Shown here: positions 1 through 5,853 of the stretch, piece after piece
How positions within the stretch are numbered: the first letter of the stretch is position 1
How the letters are laid out: the number at the start of each line of letters is the position of its first letter
NCBI GenBank assembly: GCA_025360355.1
Contig: JANYCL010000392.1
Location: 1-11,098 of the forward strand
Length of the DNA stretch: 11,098 nt
DNA from: Sphingobacteriaceae bacterium
Lineage (GTDB): Bacteria; Bacteroidota; Bacteroidia; B-17B0; Aurantibacillaceae
Direction: 5' to 3'
Notes under the pieces: generated by a model
The model's input: the letters and a program-made list of their open reading frames with translations, nothing else
Told to the model about the DNA's origin: nothing
Databases searched by the model: none
Position numbers and translations under genes: made by a program

Positions 1-1431
1 ATCGACTTAATGGATGAAGCTGCTTCTAAATTAAGAATGCAAATTAATTCCATGCCAATTGAGTTAGATAAGATCGAACGCGACATTATGCAGCACGAAA
101 TTGAACGTGAAGCGATGAAACGTGAGAATGAAGATAAAAAAGTTACTGTTCTCAATAAAGAAATAGCAGACTTGCAAGACAAACGCAATTCATTACGCGC
201 AAAATGGCAAGGGGAAAAAGAAGCAATTGAAGGTGTTCAGAAAATTAAATTACAAATTGAAGATCTGAAAGTGCAGGCGAATAATTTTGAAAAAGCCGGT
301 GATTACGGTAAAGTTGCGGAAATACGCTATGGAAAAATAAAAGATGCTGAAGCAACTTTAGCTGCGATGGAATCAAAGTTATCAGAAGCAAAAGCGAGCG
401 GTTCACAATTAGTGAAAGAAGAAGTTGATAGCGAAGATATCGCCGGAGTAATAAGCGCGTGGACAGGAATTCCTGTTTCAAGGATGTTGCAAAGTGAAAA
501 GGAAAAATTATTGAACCTTGAGGATGAATTGCATAAACGTGTAGTTGGTCAGCATGAAGCGATTGAAAGTATTGCTGATGCAGTACGGAGAAGCAGAGCT
601 GGATTGCAGGATGCAAAACGTCCGATAGGTTCATTCATATTTTTGGGAACAACTGGTGTTGGTAAAACAGAATTAGCAAAAGCATTAGCGGAATTTTTAT
701 TCAGTAATGAAAATGCAATGACACGCATCGACATGAGCGAGTATCAGGAACGTCATTCAGTAAGCAGGTTAGTTGGTGCGCCTCCGGGATATGTTGGTTA
801 CGATGAAGGCGGACAGTTAACCGAAGCCGTAAGGCGCAGACCGTATTCAGTTGTATTGTTAGATGAAATTGAAAAAGCACATCCTGATGTCTTCAATATT
901 TTATTGCAGGTTTTAGATGACGGAAGATTAACCGATAACAAAGGAAGAACAGTTAATTTTAAAAACACAATAATCATCATGACCTCCAACATCGGTTCTC
1001 ATTTGATCCAGGAGAATTTTGATAAGATGACGGAGAAGAATAAAGATTCTGTTTTAGCAAAAACAAAAGTGGAAGTTTTTGAATTACTAAGAAAATCAAT
1101 TCGTCCGGAATTTTTGAACCGTATCGACGAAGTGATCATGTTTGAGCCTTTAACGAGAGAGAACATTAATAAAATTGTAGAGATCCAGTTCAACAACGTT
1201 GCGAAATTATTAGCTGAGCAAAATATTAAAATAAGCGCAACACATGAAGCAATCGATTGGCTCTCACAATTAGGTTACGATCCGCAATTTGGCGCACGTC
1301 CTGTAAAACGTGTGATGCAAAAACAAGTATTGAATGAATTGTCGAAACAAATTTTATCAGGAACAATTGATAAGGAAAAAGAAATAGTTCTTGATATGTT
1401 TGATAATAAGTTTGTGTTTAGGAATAAGTAA
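1..1431 (+). CDS. clpB: ATP-dependent chaperone ClpB, C-terminal part (5' end outside the window)
   Basis: ClpB is a hexameric AAA+ disaggregase that works with DnaK to rescue aggregated proteins in the cytoplasm. The frame is open from base 1, and the first visible residues (IDLMDEAASKLRMQINS) match the end of the first ATPase domain running into the middle domain, so several hundred N-terminal residues lie upstream. Counting from the ATG at 10, residues 1-130 form the charged coiled-coil middle domain. The second ATPase domain follows: Walker A GTTGVGKT (213-220), pore loop GYVGYDEG (260-267), Walker B VVLLDE (281-286), sensor 1 region TSNIGS (325-330), arginine finger in RPEFLNRIDE (R371) and sensor 2 GARPVKR (428-434). 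Walker A has Thr where ClpB usually has Pro (GPTGVGKT), which still fits GxxxxGKT. The C-terminus is complete. A repeat begins one base after the stop codon's last A and a terminator lies about 75 bases on. Confidence 0.97.
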   Translation: MDLMDEAASKLRMQINSMPIELDKIERDIMQHEIEREAMKRENEDKKVTVLNKEIADLQDKRNSLRAKWQGEKEAIEGVQKIKLQIEDLKVQANNFEKAGDYGKVAEIRYGKIKDAEATLAAMESKLSEAKASGSQLVKEEVDSEDIAGVISAWTGIPVSRMLQSEKEKLLNLEDELHKRVVGQHEAIESIADAVRRSRAGLQDAKRPIGSFIFLGTTGVGKTELAKALAEFLFSNENAMTRIDMSEYQERHSVSRLVGAPPGYVGYDEGGQLTEAVRRRPYSVVLLDEIEKAHPDVFNILLQVLDDGRLTDNKGRTVNFKNTIIIMTSNIGSHLIQENFDKMTEKNKDSVLAKTKVEVFELLRKSIRPEFLNRIDEVIMFEPLTRENINKIVEIQFNNVAKLLAEQNIKISATHEAIDWLSQLGYDPQFGARPVKRVMQKQVLNELSKQILSGTIDKEKEIVLDMFDNKFVFRNK

Positions 1432-1484
1432 AACTCCTCACCTTTTTTAAGGGGAGGTGTCTGCGAAGCGCAGACGGAGGGGTT
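1432..1484. repeat. R1: short single-tip palindromic intergenic repeat
   Basis: This is a one-tip member of the repeat family seen four more times in the window. Read on the minus strand it starts AACCCCTCC, carries a perfect tip hairpin (GTCTGCG, 3-base loop, CGCAGAC; 1459-1475), then ACCTCCCCTT and a pairing AAGG-TGAGGAGTT end. This is the same order of parts as the left half of R3-R5. It sits immediately after the clpB stop codon in the gap between two convergent genes. It has no T-tract directly after it, so the separate hairpin at 1505 is the better terminator. Confidence 0.75.
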
Positions 1485-1504
1485 AAGGTTGATTATTTAT
1501 AGAG

Positions 1505-1530
1505 GCCCGGTGGAGACATCGGGCTTTTTT
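1505..1530 (+). terminator. Intrinsic terminator of clpB
   Basis: The stem GCCCGG (1505-1510) pairs with TCGGGC (1519-1524, one G-T pair), has an 8-base loop and is followed by six Ts (1525-1530). It lies about 75 bases after the clpB stop codon. The convergent lipoprotein gene ends at 1532, so the hairpin may also help end that transcript, although the minus-strand side lacks a clean U-run. Confidence 0.75.
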
Positions 1531-1531
1531 A

Positions 1532-1915
1532 TTATTCTCTTATATAACCCGAGTTAGGGAAATCCCGCATCTGATCATTTCCAATTCCAAGAGTATCGGT
1601 ATTGTGAAGACTAACTTCGTGATCTCCACCAACAAAATAACCCTTTTTAAATGGTTTGTCACTCACCAAAAATAATTTTCCGTTTTTGTCAAGTGTTCTT
1701 CCAAAATCAATTTTATCATTTCCATTATAAAGTTTGTATTTCCCTTTTTCCTTGAGGTCGAGTTTGAAATTGGGATTCCCATTATCAGACCAACCTGTAA
1801 ACCATTTCCAGGTCCCGGCTATTCCGTCATATTTACCTACAAGTTTAGTCTTTGAACAAGAATTAAACATCAAGGAAAAGACCAATAAAATAAAAGTAAT
1901 TTTTATTGATCTCAT
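1532..1915 (-). CDS. Small lipoprotein of unknown function
   Basis: A 127-residue protein I do not recognise. Its N-terminus is a lipoprotein signal: basic MRSIK, a hydrophobic stretch (6-17) and a Cys at residue 20 preceded by FNS, so the mature chain would be lipidated at C20 and about 108 residues long. The residues after the Cys (SKTK) are not acidic, so the surface-export signals described for some Bacteroidota lipoproteins are not evident; I infer a periplasm-facing location. The mature part has short beta-prone strands (GTWKWFTGW, FKLDLKEKGKYKLY, KLFLVSD), which would suit a small lipocalin-like or beta-sandwich fold, but this is only an impression. Its ATG directly abuts the stop codon of the upstream gene (TAAATG), so the pair is very probably one transcript with coupled translation. 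Confidence 0.75.
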   Translation of the reverse strand: MRSIKITFILLVFSLMFNSCSKTKLVGKYDGIAGTWKWFTGWSDNGNPNFKLDLKEKGKYKLYNGNDKIDFGRTLDKNGKLFLVSDKPFKKGYFVGGDHEVSLHNTDTLGIGNDQMRDFPNSGYIRE

Positions 1916-2269
1916 TTACTTCTTCGTAAAAGTATAGGTATCGATCATCAATCCGCCAATGGCGCTGCTGCTGTGCGAGAAAAGATCGTAGCCTTTTTTG
2001 GCAATGTCGTTTACCGTTGCCGTTACCTTAATGGTGTTTGGAGCGATGTTATCAACTTTAAATTTATCAAACAGCATCTCTTCCGTTTTTCCGTTCTCAT
2101 CTACAATAACCATAAATGAGTTGGCGGCGAGTCCGGGTTGCTCAACCACTTTAAGTGTTAAATATTTTCCGGCAAGAGTATCAGGTTCTGTTTTAAACGA
2201 GTTAAAAAGGAAAAATCCAATAACAGCACATGCCGTTATCAATAACGAATATGTAGTTTTTGTTTTCAT
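1916..2269 (-). CDS. Membrane-anchored or secreted small protein of unknown function
   Basis: A 117-residue protein without a family I can name. A basic start (MKTKTT) leads into one hydrophobic segment (about residues 7-23) that acts as a signal peptide or membrane anchor. A Cys at residue 14 is preceded by ITA and superficially fits a lipobox, but the hydrophobic run continues well past it, so I do not call a lipoprotein. The rest (LAGKYLTLKVVEQPGL, then VIVDENGKTEEML and NTIKVTATVNDIAKKGYDL) looks like a small beta-rich extracytoplasmic domain. It ends exactly where the next gene begins (TAAATG, no spacer), so the two are an operon. An 8-base inverted repeat lies 19 bases upstream of its start. 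A role in a shared envelope function with its partner is an inference. Confidence 0.7.
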   Translation of the reverse strand: MKTKTTYSLLITACAVIGFFLFNSFKTEPDTLAGKYLTLKVVEQPGLAANSFMVIVDENGKTEEMLFDKFKVDNIAPNTIKVTATVNDIAKKGYDLFSHSSSAIGGLMIDTYTFTKK

Positions 2270-2287
2270 GAGTCAAATTTTATAGGG

Positions 2288-2320
2288 TTAATACTTAGTT
2301 ATACTAGGGTTCAGTATTAA
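2288..2320. promoter_or_regulatory. Inverted repeat upstream of the small exported-protein operon
   Basis: TTAATACT (2288-2295) and AGTATTAA (2313-2320) are perfect 8-base inverted copies separated by 17 bases. They lie 19-51 bases upstream of the start codon at 2269 on the minus strand, where a promoter or operator would be. I found no clean Bacteroidota -7 box (TAnnTTTG) here; two near matches have one base too many. It may be an operator or chance in AT-rich DNA. Confidence 0.25.
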
Positions 2321-2353
2321 AGTTACAAAATATAAGTCCTAAAAGCAAACAGG

Positions 2354-2497
2354 TTGACCCCCTCGTCAGCTTTGCTGACACTCCCCCTTGGCAGGGTGAG
2401 AGCTGTTTATTTTTTCAAAATGAAATTTATGGAAACGAATGCGGCTCCCCGCCTGCCAAGGAGGGGTTGTCAAGACGGAAACGTCTTGACGGGGTGG
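2354..2497. repeat. R2: divergent double-tip palindromic repeat
   Basis: A rearranged copy of the repeat family. The left tip is GTCAGC-TTT-GCTGAC (2365-2379). The right tip is a 9-bp stem GTCAAGACG / CGTCTTGAC around a GAAA loop (2469-2490). Between them, CTCCCCCTTGGCAGG (2381-2395) pairs over about 55 bases with CCTGCCAAGGAGGGG (2452-2466), with one or two mismatches. The outer GACCCC and GGGGTGG bases close the structure. Unlike R3-R5, where the inner arms fold locally, here the two halves pair with each other. It ends three bases before the stop codon of the LpxR-like gene. Confidence 0.75.
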
Positions 2498-2500
2498 TAA

Positions 2501-3463
2501 CTAAAAACAAATCGTAATATTACAATGTCCATACCCATGATAACGGCCATTAAGGAACTCAGGACTTTCGTAAACTTTCGTGTATTCTGCTTTAAAACGT
2601 TTATAGGCTAAAACAACTCCCCAGGTTCCCTGTAAAACGTATGGACTTATAGAAGAAGCGGGCAGAGTGAAAATATCTTTACTAAACAAACCGCCTTCCA
2701 TTGTGGCGTTATAACCAACAAATTTTGTTTTTCCTTTTGCGAATGCAAATAATTGAAATTTATTTTTCGTTGCATTTTTTATGGTGGTGAGTTGTTTAAA
2801 ATAACCTGCCATAAAGCCTGTGCGGATCATTAAGCCTAAACTTGCATCATCATAAATTGTTCCGGCACGCAGATCTCCCAATGCATTTAATTCAAAATAT
2901 TTTGTGGAGATCAACCCCTGTTCCAAACCAAAATTATAATTCACCATATAATCAGTCGCCAATTGATATTGCCAACCTAATGGCTGAATATTTACCAAAG
3001 CGCGGTGAATTCCCTTTTGTTCCTCCTCGCAAACTGCGCAATGACCAATAACCCCAAGATCTATTTTTGTTGTGAGTCTGCGTTTTTTTATTTCATCAAT
3101 TGAAATTAAAAATTGCGACAAATACATTGTCGCGGCATAAGGTCTATCAAGATAATTTAAAGTATCGTACCTTATACTTCCCGGAGTAAAACAATCTTGT
3201 CTGCCCGCCAAACCATAATAATTTTGAGATCTTTTATTTAATGGAATTAAAATTCTCGAAACCGGTGACTTCCTCCAAAAAGGCGCGATATATTCTAAAT
3301 AAATTCCTTGAGTATAATAACGGTCAGTAGCACTAAAAAAATCGTTATCATAATTGATAGAAAGATAACGATTGGTTTTATCAAGAGGTTTTTGAATAGA
3401 ATCTGTTTGGGATTTCATACCAAAGGAAATAATTATCAATAATAAAGCGTAAAAGGTGCGCAT
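2501..3463 (-). CDS. LpxR-like (DUF2219 family) outer-membrane protein, putative lipid A deacylase
   Basis: A 320-residue protein with a signal peptide (about residues 1-18) and a C-terminus ending in an aromatic residue (ITICF), as expected for an outer-membrane beta-barrel. Family marks are YLSINYDNDFFSATDRYYTQG near the N-terminus (written here in outline; N40, D41 and T46 are the key residues), LDRPYAATMYL (105-115), LGVIG (136-140), QKGIH with H153, PLGW (161-164) and DDASLGLMIRTG (205-216). Salmonella LpxR removes the 3'-acyloxyacyl chain from lipid A in a Ca2+-dependent way, using an Asn-Asp pair, a Thr, a His and a Glu. The Asn-Asp, Thr and His counterparts can be seen here, but I cannot place the Glu with confidence. 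Many DUF2219 proteins are untested, so deacylase activity is an inference. Repeats lie on both sides of the gene. Confidence 0.8.
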   Translation of the reverse strand: MRTFYALLLIIISFGMKSQTDSIQKPLDKTNRYLSINYDNDFFSATDRYYTQGIYLEYIAPFWRKSPVSRILIPLNKRSQNYYGLAGRQDCFTPGSIRYDTLNYLDRPYAATMYLSQFLISIDEIKKRRLTTKIDLGVIGHCAVCEEEQKGIHRALVNIQPLGWQYQLATDYMVNYNFGLEQGLISTKYFELNALGDLRAGTIYDDASLGLMIRTGFMAGYFKQLTTIKNATKNKFQLFAFAKGKTKFVGYNATMEGGLFSKDIFTLPASSISPYVLQGTWGVVLAYKRFKAEYTKVYESPEFLNGRYHGYGHCNITICF

Positions 3464-3506
3464 ATTGTATTAGACGAAGATAGGAAGGAATGCTTACAAC
3501 TACGTA

Positions 3507-3610
3507 AACCTCATCCGTCCGCCAAAGGCGGACACCTTCTCCTGCAAGGAGAAGGAAAATTATCCCTCTCCTTTGGGAGAGGGTGGTTCGCCATGCGAAC
3601 CGGGTGAGGT
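3507..3610. repeat. R3: full-length double-tip palindromic repeat (downstream side of the DUF559 gene)
   Basis: A 104-base copy with all parts. AACCTCATCC leads the element. Tip 1 is GTCCGCC-AAA-GGCGGAC (3517-3533). Inner hairpin 1 is CCTTCTCC (3535-3542) with GGAGAAGG (3548-3555). An A/T-rich linker AAAATTAT follows. Inner hairpin 2 is CCCTCTCC (3564-3571) with GGAGAGGG (3576-3583). Tip 2 is GGTTCGC-CAT-GCGAACC (3585-3601), and GGGTGAGGT closes it. Both tips are perfect 7-bp stems. Bases 3546-3591 are identical to 4149-4194 in R4. The element lies between the DUF559 stop codon (16 bases away) and the LpxR-like start. Confidence 0.9.
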
Positions 3611-3625
3611 AACATACGGATGCTT

Positions 3626-4018
3626 TCATAAACTAACACCACTTTTAGAATCCATAAACTCCTTTATAGCCAACTCGATTAGATGTGGATTATGAAAAAC
3701 GTCTGAATTAGAAAAACGTAAAACTTTAAGTCCAAGTTTTTTTATTTGAACTTCCCTTTCTCGATCATATTCAATAATTTGCTTTAGATCATGAATGCAA
3801 CCGTCAATTTCTACAACTAACCTAAGTTCATGACAATAAAAATCAGCAATGAATCTTCCTAAAGGATGTTGTCTTCTGAATTTTAGTCCTAACATTTTCC
3901 GACTTCTTACATAGTACCAAAATCGGTTCTCTGCAAGAGTAAGTGGCCTGCGTAAATTTTTGGCATAGCTTTTTGTAGTAAATGGGGCATTAAAATGCAT
4001 TGGAAATTTTCTGCGCAT
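3626..4018 (-). CDS. DUF559 protein, putative Vsr-like (PD-(D/E)XK fold) endonuclease
   Basis: A 130-residue DUF559 protein, a single-domain family related to the very short patch repair endonuclease and the restriction-endonuclease fold. Recognisable parts are AKNLRRPLTLAENRFWYYVR (helix with E30), LKFRRQHPLGRFIADF (46-60, with D59), LRLVVEIDG (65-73, with E70 and D72), DREREVQIKKLGLKVLRFSN (85-104) and a C-terminal helix. The acidic residues D59, E70 and D72 are the likely metal-binding set. The usual 'IDGGQH' appears as IDGCIH. The ATG at 4018 is used; a second Met at residue 7 is possible because the conserved core starts near residue 17. The upstream gap holds a direct repeat ACCCGTA (4051-4057, 4069-4075) and a short palindrome (4090-4103). 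The gene is bracketed by R3 and R4. Its substrate and role are unknown; a link to the flanking repeats is my inference. Confidence 0.88.
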   Translation of the reverse strand: MRRKFPMHFNAPFTTKSYAKNLRRPLTLAENRFWYYVRSRKMLGLKFRRQHPLGRFIADFYCHELRLVVEIDGCIHDLKQIIEYDREREVQIKKLGLKVLRFSNSDVFHNPHLIELAIKEFMDSKSGVSL

Positions 4019-4112
4019 ACGTTTGGCTTTAATGAACTCAGTGTTCGTTTACCCGTATTAATAAAACGACCCGTAAATAAAATGAATTTGTTCTTCTAAG
4101 AACTTCCCGTTA

Positions 4113-4213
4113 AACCTCATCCGTCCACTTCGTGGACACCTTCTCCCAAAGGAGAAGGAAAATTATCCCTCTCCTTTGGGAGAGGGTGGTTCGCTTGCGA
4201 ATCGGGTGAGGTT
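4113..4213. repeat. R4: full-length double-tip palindromic repeat (upstream side of the DUF559 gene)
   Basis: A 101-base copy in the same orientation as R3. Tip 1 is GTCCAC-TTC-GTGGAC (4123-4137). Inner hairpin 1 is CCTTCTCC / GGAGAAGG, the latter at 4151-4158. Inner hairpin 2 is CCCTCTCC (4167-4174) with the following GGAGAGGG. Tip 2 is GGTTCGC-TT-GCGAATC (4188-4203, one G-T pair). The end is GGGTGAGGTT (4204-4213). It shares 46 identical bases with R3, the closest pair in the window, yet their first tips differ in both arms. Confidence 0.9.
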
Positions 4214-4228
4214 GACTGTGGGCGTGGT

Positions 4229-4238
4229 GGGTGAGGTT
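4229..4238. repeat. Isolated extra copy of the repeat end, overlapping a stop codon
   Basis: GGGTGAGGTT occurs a second time 15 bases after the end of R4 (4204-4213). Its last two bases supply the AA of the SRPBCC gene's TAA stop on the minus strand. It may be the remnant of another element or a local duplication of the R4 end. Confidence 0.5.
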
Positions 4239-4668
4239 ACCTCTCCGCAACCTCTTTAACCGATTTCAAAAAATCAGTCATGCCGGATTTGCTGTGTTCG
4301 TAGCCTTCTTTAGTGGCGTAGCCTTTTTGCGTCCAGGTGAATTGGGTGGTGTTGGCATCAATTGCTTTTACGTGATAAGTTATTTTTGAATGATTCTCGG
4401 GTTTATTTTCTAAACCTGTAAAGCCACTCCAATAACTATAGCTGATTAATTCCAAAGGTTTATTTTCTAAGATCTTTCCTTCGTCTTTATACTTATGTCC
4501 TTCGTATTCACCCTGAAAAATAATTGGACTACCGGGTTTCCAATCGGTAACGGTATCGGTACCGTATAAATAAATTTTAATTTTTGAAGGATTGATTAAA
4601 GCATCCCAAACTTTTTTAGCATCAGCATTAATAATGACCGATTGCGAAACTGATAAATTATGATCCAT
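4237..4668 (-). CDS. SRPBCC / AHSA1-domain protein
   Basis: A 143-residue single-domain protein of the START-like SRPBCC fold, closest in pattern to the AHSA1 (activator of Hsp90 ATPase homologue 1-like) group. Marks are an N-terminal strand SVSQSVIINADAKKVWDALI (6-25), DWKPGSPIIFQG (42-53), the strand pair around EGKILENKPLELISYSYW (63-80), SKITYHVKAI (93-102), FTWTQKGYA (109-117) and a C-terminal helix MTDFLKSVKEVAE. Such domains form a hydrophobic pocket and are usually cytoplasmic; the ligand is not predictable. There is no signal peptide. The start codon is only 22 bases from R5, and those bases (AT-rich) do not show a full promoter, so transcription probably comes through from ruvB. The TAA stop overlaps a repeat-end sequence. 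Confidence 0.85.
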   Translation of the reverse strand: MDHNLSVSQSVIINADAKKVWDALINPSKIKIYLYGTDTVTDWKPGSPIIFQGEYEGHKYKDEGKILENKPLELISYSYWSGFTGLENKPENHSKITYHVKAIDANTTQFTWTQKGYATKEGYEHSKSGMTDFLKSVKEVAER

Positions 4669-4690
4669 ATTTTTAAATTATTAATTATTT

Positions 4691-4796
4691 AACCTCATCC
4701 GTCTGACTTCGTCAGCCACCTTCTCCTCAGCGGAGAAGGAAACTTTTTCCCTCTCCATGAGGAGAGGGTGTCCACCTTTGGTGGACGGGTGAGGTT
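4691..4796. repeat. R5: full-length double-tip palindromic repeat between ruvB and the SRPBCC gene
   Basis: A 106-base copy. AACCTCATCC leads. Tip 1 is CTGAC-TTC-GTCAG (4703-4715, with an imperfect base of the stem). Inner hairpin 1 is CCTTCTCC (4719-4726) with GGAGAAGG (4732-4739). Inner hairpin 2 is CCCTCTCC (4749-4756), loop ATGA, GGAGAGGG (4761-4768). Tip 2 is GTCCACC-TTT-GGTGGAC (4770-4786). The end is GGGTGAGGTT (4787-4796). The flanks read TTAA on both sides, and the right-hand TTAA contains the ruvB stop codon. Its linker (AACTTTTT region) differs from the AAAATTAT of R3 and R4. Confidence 0.9.
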
Positions 4797-5820
4797 AATC
4801 AAACAAACTTCCACCTTTATTGTAAATAGACTTACCTAAGTGTTTGTAAGCTAACTCCGTCACTTCTCTTCCTCTCGGTGTTCTTGTCAAATATCCTTCC
4901 TGAACTAAGAACGGCTCATACACTTCTTCAATGGTTCCTGCTTCTTCGCCAACTGCGGTGCTTATAGTTGTAATTCCAACCGGACCGCCTTTGAATTTTT
5001 CGATGATCGCCATTAAAATGCGGTGATCCATTTCATCCAATCCGTTCTTATCTACATTCAAAGCTTTCAATCCATAAGTAGCAATTTCCATATCGATCTT
5101 GCCGTTACCTTTAATTTGTGCGAAGTCGCGGACCCTTCTTAGCAATGCGTTTGCTATGCGGGGCGTGCCGCGACTCCGTCTTGCTATTTCGTAAGCCGCA
5201 TCCTGACTTACTTCAACATTTAGAATTTCTGAACTGCGCTCAACAATTCCTGTCAGTACTTTACTATCGTAATAATTGAGGCGTGAGTTAATGCCAAATC
5301 TTGCACGGAGCGGTGAAGTTAATAATCCGCTGCGGGTGGTGGCACCAACCAAAGTAAATGGGTTTAATTTTATTTGAACCGAACGGGCATTCGGTCCGCT
5401 GTCGATCATAATATCAATTTTAAAATCTTCCATTGCCGAATAAAGATATTCTTCAACGATTGGACTCAAACGATGAATCTCATCAATAAACAAAACATCA
5501 TTAGGCGCGAGGTTGGTGAGAAGCCCTGCAAGATCTCCCGGCTTATCAAGAACCGGACCGGAAGTCACTTTAAGATTAACGCCAAGATCATTCGCAATAA
5601 TATGAGCAAGGGTAGTTTTACCTAAACCCGGAGGACCATGAAGCAAAACATGATCGAGAGATTCTTCACGTTGTTTAGCTGCCTGAACAAAAACTTTAAG
5701 GTTATCTACAACGCTTTCTTGTCCGCTAAAGTCGTTAAACTCTATTGGGCGGAGGGCTTTTTCAAGTTCCTTATCGGTTTGAGAAAGGTTCTCTTCGTTA
5801 GCGTCGAGGTTTTCGTTCAT
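4795..5820 (-). CDS. ruvB: Holliday junction branch migration DNA helicase RuvB
   Basis: RuvB is the AAA+ motor that, with RuvA, moves Holliday junctions during recombination and replication-fork repair. With the start MNENLDANEENL at 5820 the protein has 341 residues, the normal length. The frame stays open to an ATG at 5889, but those 23 extra residues are atypical and overlap a leader hairpin. Visible motifs: Walker A GPPGLGKTT (62-70), Walker B LFIDE (110-114), sensor 1 GATTR (159-163), the arginine-finger segment SPLRARFG (169-176), sensor 2 GTPRIAN (218-224) and a C-terminal winged helix with GYLTRTPRGR (309-318) for DNA contact. No Shine-Dalgarno sequence is seen before the start, as is usual in Bacteroidota. 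The stop codon TAA shares its two As with the end of R5. ruvA and ruvC are not next to it. Confidence 0.98.
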   Translation of the reverse strand: MNENLDANEENLSQTDKELEKALRPIEFNDFSGQESVVDNLKVFVQAAKQREESLDHVLLHGPPGLGKTTLAHIIANDLGVNLKVTSGPVLDKPGDLAGLLTNLAPNDVLFIDEIHRLSPIVEEYLYSAMEDFKIDIMIDSGPNARSVQIKLNPFTLVGATTRSGLLTSPLRARFGINSRLNYYDSKVLTGIVERSSEILNVEVSQDAAYEIARRSRGTPRIANALLRRVRDFAQIKGNGKIDMEIATYGLKALNVDKNGLDEMDHRILMAIIEKFKGGPVGITTISTAVGEEAGTIEEVYEPFLVQEGYLTRTPRGREVTELAYKHLGKSIYNKGGSLFD

Positions 5821-5853
5821 GGGGTAAAGATAGGTTAGATCAAAGCAAGGTGT

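Noticed and set aside
646..669. Pro-to-Thr change in the ClpB second Walker A motif as a loss of function
   Set aside because: GTTGVGKT still satisfies the P-loop pattern with the key Gly-Lys-Thr intact, and all other ATPase motifs are present.
2227..2232. Lipobox-like ITAC in the 117-residue exported protein
   Set aside because: The Cys sits at residue 14 in the middle of the hydrophobic segment, which continues for about ten residues beyond it, unlike a true lipoprotein signal.
3507..3610. Repeats as simple intrinsic terminators
   Set aside because: The stems are strong, but none is followed directly by a T-run on either strand. Copies also lie between genes that probably share a transcript.
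3381..3629. Open frame of 82 codons on the minus strand overlapping R3
   Set aside because: Most of its N-terminal half is a translation of repeat R3 (LTRFAWRTT, LLLAGEGVR) and the rest lies over the LpxR-like gene in another frame. It is a typical false call caused by this repeat type.
1432..4796. Repeats R1-R5 as a CRISPR array
   Set aside because: Copies are hundreds of bases apart with genes between them, each is itself a multi-hairpin, and there are no regular spacers or cas genes.
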